Positions 8,557 through 11,401 of a stretch of 11,401 bases of DNA are shown here, one piece after another. The translations under genes and the position numbers were made by a program. The notes under the pieces were generated by a model. The model did no database searches, was not told the DNA's origin, and saw only the letters and a program-made list of their open reading frames with translations. Source of the stretch: Echinostoma caproni (taxonomy: Eukaryota; Platyhelminthes; Trematoda; Plagiorchiida; Echinostomatidae). The stretch covers positions 8,802 to 20,202 of the forward strand of contig UZAN01050573.1 in NCBI GenBank assembly GCA_900618425.1. Reading direction: 5' to 3'. How positions within the stretch are numbered: the first letter of the stretch is position 1; every line of letters begins with the position of its first letter.

Positions 8557-8576
8557 CAGTGAAGCGTACTTCACTG
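8557..8576. repeat. Perfect 8-bp inverted repeat near the A/B junction
   Basis: CAGTGAAG (8557-8564) and CTTCACTG (8569-8576) flank a CGTA loop. It falls near the 5' limit of LINE copy A, with no matching T-run. Confidence 0.6.
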
Positions 8577-8590
8577 ATTGCTGCCCAACT

Positions 8591-8740
8591 CGTATAAAGT
8601 TAGTGGTTAGATGTAAGGTGAACAGTGATTGGACCTATTTTGAGGGAGGTGGAAGGTGAACATCTATGGTAAGAACACAGAGTACAATATCCAACACTGC
8701 ATACACATCACCGTACTTCGCTGTACGATGATGTGTATAT
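8591..8740 (-). other. Junction between LINE copies B and A, probable 3' UTR of B
   Basis: On the minus strand this follows the end of copy B's coding relic and precedes the recognisable endonuclease of copy A. It holds no ORF. It contains the long stem-loop at 8701-8738 and looks like 3' UTR, but the exact boundary between the copies cannot be set from the sequence alone. Confidence 0.4.
8701..8738. repeat. 16-bp stem-loop at the 3' end of LINE copy B
   Basis: ATACACATCACCGTAC (8701-8716) and GTACGATGATGTGTAT (8723-8738) are reverse complements with one mismatch, separated by TTCGCT. On the minus strand it lies just after the last recognisable LINE codons, where 3' UTR structures used for template recognition are expected. 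That role is inferred. Confidence 0.7.
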
Positions 8741-8745
8741 ACATT

Positions 8746-9300
8746 GTTTCAAGCATTCAGGCCTGATAAAAAATAATAACAAGAACGCCACAGCTGTCAG
8801 TTCGCTGCCATGCCCTTCAGTATTTCCCACCAACCAAATGCAACCTGGAAGGTGCGAGACACCTACTCTACCTAATATATCTGTGCTTTCTTCATGTCTT
8901 GTTTCCCCGCTATCCGTTGACCTCTACGTGGTTTCCTCCAGCCCGGAGAAGCTACGGCGAATACAGCGCGGTGCGGCAGACGATAGCTGGATATACGCAA
9001 TACGTGCCCTTGTCAGCGAAGCCTACTGATCTGAATTTGATGAGCTAGCAAGTTTAGGCCGGATAAACTCAAAAAACGCAGGCTTACCTCCATATTACGA
9101 ACCCGCTCACACCATTTATCAAGAGCCGAACTATGTAAGCACCGATAACCGAAAGCTTCTAGTCGATGGATATTTCCTACTTGCTAATTCAAGGTCTCAC
9201 AATCACAAAACAGAACTGAATGGACGGTAGCACCATACACATGACCTTTCAACTTCAGTGAACCGTCGCATCTAAGTCAAGAGCGATTCATTTTTGCGCA
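8746..9300 (-). pseudogene. C-terminal domain relic of LINE copy B
   Basis: This block lies between the polymerase and the stop in trematode LINEs. Readable parts are VYGATVHSVLFCDCETLN (intact: VY-ASVR-VLLYACETW), VGNIHRLEAFGYRCLHSSAL, WCERVRNMEVS, LLAHQIQISRLR followed by a stop, GHVLRISSYRLPHRAVFA, and WRSCYYFLSGLNA ending at a TGA near 8746. The order and spacing match the plus-strand nested copy, whose end reads WRSCIFSISLYH. The RLRW..HVLRM motif defines the family in my memory. The role of the block is not well established. Confidence 0.75.
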
Positions 9301-9429
9301 CGCTGCTCGAGCCTAGGAACCGCAGGCGGTTATCTCCTTTGCTGAGCTACCGTTATTGATCACAGCTACCTAAGTCGGATAAGTAATCCACTATAACTAA
9401 TTCTTGATTATTTAGTTTGAAAGCGGCAT

Positions 9430-10121
9430 CCAGTGACACCCAGTTTTGCAACATCACTTTGCACTTTGAAGGCTCAGGTCACATCAACTGTGCTCTATTC
9501 GTCCTCCGTGCATTCGAGCAGACAGAGTATGTTATCGGTGTGTTATGAATCGCACAGCCGTTCCCCAGCTGCACATTCAATATATACATTTTGGAGACCA
9601 CCATTATATCGTTTACGATGAAATTGAAGAGGAATGGAGAATCGGGGCACCCTTACCGAACGCTGCTGCTAGTGACGAACGACCTACTTAGTTTGTTGCA
9701 AACCCCCACTCGACGAAAATTATGTAAGTATAGTGACCTCAGTAAGTCAACGTGCTTCTGGGGCGTTCCTTTTCGAGGAAAGCAACCTATTAGAGCTTCA
9801 CGGTGAACTGAGTTGAAAATTCCTTTCAGGTCAAGAAACAATGTAATCGATGGTCGACCGTGGATCTGATGCAGCTCAAGAACACCCGGCAACGCAAAAA
9901 CGTGATCAATACACGCACGACTTGGTCGGAATCTGGCTTGCCGTTCATGGATGTTGGTCTCTCTTAAAGAAGTCAGACGTCGCAGTATGACGGAGGCTAG
10001 CACTTTGGTGACCATTGGCATCCATGGATCAATGGTTTGCTCAGTCATTGCGAAATTCTTTCTTGAAAATGTCAAGGATCAGCGATTTGCCCCAAGATGA
10101 AGAAACGCGCTCTTGCGTCCC
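9430..10121 (-). pseudogene. Reverse transcriptase relic of LINE copy B
   Basis: An open frame of 140 codons (9653-10075) holds the finger and palm start of a LINE reverse transcriptase, which primes on nicked chromosomal DNA. Motif 0/1 reads KVLASVILRRLTSLRETNI, then QARFRPSRACIDHVF. Motif A reads FLDLKGIFNSVHREAL (about 9790-9838) with its catalytic Asp kept, although the usual AFDSVDR is altered to IFNSVHR. TSSSVR then shifts frame into GCPDSPFLFNFIVNDIM (about 9604-9652), motif B. Motif C, normally YADD, is decayed to a stop followed by HTDN (about 9525-9547), so polymerase activity is lost. Upstream, GKSLILDIFKKEFRND then a stop and ANH (about 10035-10097) is motif 0 in another frame. 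CKVMLQNW-type remnants lie near 9440-9470. Confidence 0.85.
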
Positions 10122-10460
10122 AGTGTCTTTTTAGGCAACCGCGGTTGTCCATTAAAGCAAGTGGTCGAGCTTCATAGATTACGCTGGCTGAGGCATGTGT
10201 TACGCATGTCACCAAATAGGTTGCCACGGCGAGCGAGGCAGGTGGTTGGTGGAATAAAACCCCGGGTGATCAAGCTAAGACCTGGCATGAGGGTATGAAA
10301 ACCCTAACCAGGAGTCTGGGTCACATAGGTCCCGTTAGGCTCCCTGGATGGGGACCTCGGGATGGTCGTACCCCATTGTTAGAGACACTGAGTGATATGG
10401 CTGGGTGTCGTAAACAGTGGCGTTCGTGCATCTTCTCGATTTCTCTGTATCATTAGTCCA

Positions 10461-10471
10461 CTGAACTGAAC
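10461..10471 (+). repeat. CTGAA tandem repeat after the LINE stop codon
   Basis: CTGAACTGAAC occurs five bases after the TAG. The same unit recurs at the 3' terminus (10587-10600), so the 3' UTR is bracketed by the same pentamer repeat. Confidence 0.75.
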
Positions 10472-10552
10472 TTTTCAATTTTCTGTTCGATCATACTTTT
10501 AACCTTTCCTGTCTTTCTCCTAATGTTCATCCAAATGGGCAACCGAAACCGG

Positions 10553-10566
10553 CGCACGATAGTGCG
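10553..10566 (+). repeat. 3' UTR hairpin of the nested LINE
   Basis: CGCAC and GTGCG pair around a GATA loop, about 35 bases before the 3' end. Short 3' hairpins can serve as recognition sites for the element's own reverse transcriptase. That function is inferred. Confidence 0.5.
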
Positions 10567-10586
10567 TGGTTAATGGTTGTACACAC

Positions 10587-10600
10587 CGAACTGAACTGAA
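10587..10600 (+). repeat. Terminal CTGAA repeat of the nested LINE
   Basis: CCGAACTGAACTGAA-type repeats form the 3' tail in place of poly-A. RTE-like elements commonly end in short tandem repeats. This marks the right-hand insertion boundary. Confidence 0.7.
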
Positions 10601-10845
10601 TGCTGTACAGTAAGGTAGTAATAGAGCTTATTAGGTCATCATCCCCATCTTGAAAAGAGTAGGAAGGAGCCTATCCGGTCCTGCTGCCTTTCCTTACTTC
10701 AGAGTTTAATGCAAGATCAAACCTCTGCTTCTGCCGGAGGATCGCTCGTCACTGCCAACAGAACTTCAGTTGCAGATGAGGTAACCTGGCTAGCGCCAGA
10801 CCGGTTGAACTGTTCGCTGAAGTATTCCACCCAACAATCAAGCAG
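10601..10845 (-). pseudogene. Linker relic of LINE copy B
   Basis: On the minus strand DCWVEYFSEQFN (10801-10838) corresponds to DRWAEYF..QFSWP. It is followed by SDPPAEAEV and a stop. KAAGPDRLLPTLFKMGMM (about 10633-10690) then appears in a shifted frame. It aligns with copy A at 7200-7410, and the alignment runs on to the insertion point at 10601. The spacer between domains is AT- and stop-rich. Confidence 0.78.
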
Positions 10846-10859
10846 TCGGCTCTATCATC

Positions 10860-11100
10860 AAGTACAATATTTACTCCATGCTGACTTCCTGAGCGAGCTT
10901 AGCCGTCCCCTGATGTGCGGAGAAATTACCTCGAGGATAAATTCGGTGTGCTTGAGTGGCTTATAGAACTAGGATCCTGGATTCGCGTCTCTGATATGAC
11001 AACAATCCTCAAAGTTCATTTTAGGTGCCAGACAAGCTTATCAACCCACCTGCATCAAAGTCCTCACATTGAAGGCCCCAAGATTCAGTGACTGACTGGG
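10860..11100 (-). pseudogene. Endonuclease N-terminus relic of LINE copy B
   Basis: LNLGAFNVRTLMQVG (about 11044-11088) is the characteristic start of the AP endonuclease in this LINE type. Two stops follow, and then VVISETRIQDPSSISHSS (about 10950-11003) contains the catalytic Glu of the SETR motif. A little further on GSQHGVNIVLDDRAD (about 10845-10890) corresponds to the G-GV-VAL block. The rest of the endonuclease, including GDFNA and QIDH, is missing, and the sequence passes straight to the linker. This is the part of the domain that copy A lacks, so the two copies are complementary but not one continuous element. Confidence 0.7.
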
Positions 11101-11401
11101 ATCAGAATCTATAATTTATTTGGTATGTGATAGTAGTATTTTGTGAGTGACGAACAAGTTGTCTGAGGGAATGGTAGGGGTCGTAAGAACGGGAAAGGAA
11201 ATAAGGGTTGGGAATGGAAAACAGAATTAAACGAGTAAGGATGCCTGAGCAGCAGTGCACTTATCACTACCTACTAAGCTCGACGCATGTCTGAAGGAGT
11301 GATGGTGGTGGCGCAGTGGTTTGGTCGCTATCACCAGCGTGCTTTGGACCTTTTTTTATTACACACGTTCGTGTGATGAACAGCAGACGTGGTAAACCCC
11401 A
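11101..11401 (-). other. Possible LINE 5' UTR; tRNA-like stretch at the far end
   Basis: Read on the minus strand this lies immediately upstream of the endonuclease start and has pyrimidine-rich patches (CCCAACCCTTATTTCCTTTCCC), so it may be LINE 5' UTR. On the plus strand GGTGGCGCAGTGGTTTGG at about 11308-11325 resembles a polymerase III A-box, but no B-box follows at the right distance. The window ends before this can be settled. Confidence 0.35.

Larger units (their letters stand above)
6950..8590 (-). mobile_element. LINE copy A (RTE-like), truncated at both ends
   Basis: A single, heavily mutated copy of a trematode-type LINE reads in order on the minus strand: second part of the AP endonuclease (about 8520-7990), inter-domain region (about 7950-7420), linker with the WAEYF..QFSWP signature (7368-7410), a PP-E-EV...GPEGLPP block (about 7210-7310), and reverse transcriptase motifs 0/1 (about 7110-6957). 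It stops at QAGFRAGR, where intact elements continue with GCIDQIF, so the polymerase core and the C-terminal block are missing. Stops and frame changes are scattered throughout, so it is an old, dead copy. The SINE lies just beyond the break. Its 5' side loses similarity near 8590, next to the 3' end of copy B. Confidence 0.78.
10122..10600 (+). mobile_element. Nested 5'-truncated LINE 3' end, inserted in copy B
   Basis: A plus-strand LINE fragment interrupts the minus-strand copy B. It starts inside the C-terminal block (SVFLGNRGCPLKQVVELHRL at 10122), continues RLRHVLRMSPNRLPRRA, shifts frame near 10262-10272, then reads TWHEGMKTLTRSLGHIGPVR, LPGWGPRDGRTPLLETLSDM and WRSCIFSISLYH to a TAG at 10454-10456. 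A 3' UTR of about 145 bp follows, with CTGAA repeats and a hairpin, ending at CTGAACTGAA (10600). The minus-strand LINE resumes at 10601. Severe 5' truncation is usual for LINE insertions. With only one frame change it is less decayed than its host, so probably younger. No clear target-site duplication is visible. Confidence 0.8.
8740..11100 (-). mobile_element. LINE copy B (RTE-like), internally deleted and interrupted
   Basis: This second minus-strand copy of the family spans the whole element in outline. Endonuclease N-terminus (about 11088-10860) is joined to the linker (about 10838-10610). After the nested insertion, reverse transcriptase (10121-9653 and on to about 9430) and the C-terminal block (about 9300-8746) follow. 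The stretch from about endonuclease residue 90 to the linker is missing compared with copy A and with intact relatives, an estimated 0.7 kb deletion. The plus-strand element at 10122-10600 interrupts it in the early reverse transcriptase. Numerous stops and frame changes make it non-coding. The sequence right of 11100 may be its 5' UTR. Confidence 0.8.

Noticed and set aside
10085..10122. Hammerhead-like words (GATGAAGAAACGC...GCGTC) at the nested insertion boundary
   Set aside because: The CUGANGA core and stem II are absent, and the bases align with LINE copy A, so this is LINE sequence rather than a ribozyme. Other GAAAC sites checked (about 4263 and 4683) also lack the core.
10709..10966. 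Plus-strand 85-codon open frame
   Set aside because: Antisense of the LINE copy B linker and endonuclease relic, which are recognisable on the minus strand.
11308..11357. Second SINE at the right edge (GGTGGCGCAGTGGTTTGG plus a T-run)
   Set aside because: The A-box-like word is present but no B-box is found and the window ends, so it is too little to call.

Overview
The window looks like intron and intergenic DNA from a digenean flatworm (fluke). It is eukaryotic: long stretches lack ORFs, it has (ATAC)n and (TA)n microsatellites, and most of what can be recognised is decayed non-LTR retrotransposon (LINE) sequence. The LINE type, with an AP endonuclease, a reverse transcriptase and a C-terminal block ending in an RLRW..HVLRM motif and a WRSC tail, is one I associate with trematode genomes (RTE-like, SR2/SjR2 style). 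The CTGAA-rich 3' ends also fit. Base composition is moderate rather than very AT-rich, which would suit a fasciolid or opisthorchiid better than a schistosome. The organism is an inference. No prokaryotic gene organisation, CRISPR array or complete gene is visible.

Layout. 1-87 is an (ATAC)n microsatellite. 217-436 holds a plus-strand LINE C-terminal fragment. Two TA-rich microsatellites follow (593-641 and 1301-1350), with an unresolved base at 1297. The best candidate host coding sequence is a minus-strand internal exon at 1592-2054. It has splice-like ends and encodes a polar, probably disordered segment of a protein I do not recognise. Two weaker possible upstream exons lie at 2445-2520 and 3064-3099. 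From about 3100 to 6790 I see no confident gene, only a weak plus-strand open frame at 6470-6712, simple runs and small hairpins.

From 6795 to the right end the window is a transposon graveyard. A tRNA-derived SINE (minus, about 6795-6930) abuts the broken end of LINE copy A (minus, about 6950-8590). Copy A carries the later part of the endonuclease, the linker and the start of the reverse transcriptase. Copy B (minus, about 8740-11100) lies just beyond it in the same orientation. B has the start of the endonuclease, a large internal deletion, the linker, the reverse transcriptase and the C-terminal block. B is interrupted at 10122-10600 by a 5'-truncated plus-strand LINE 3' end. Copy A carries the matching uninterrupted sequence, so it serves as an empty-site reference.

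None of the LINE copies can encode a working protein: all are frameshifted and interrupted by stops. Apart from the candidate exons, nothing suggests genes acting together. The most informative content is the layered insertion history on the right and the possible exon on the left.
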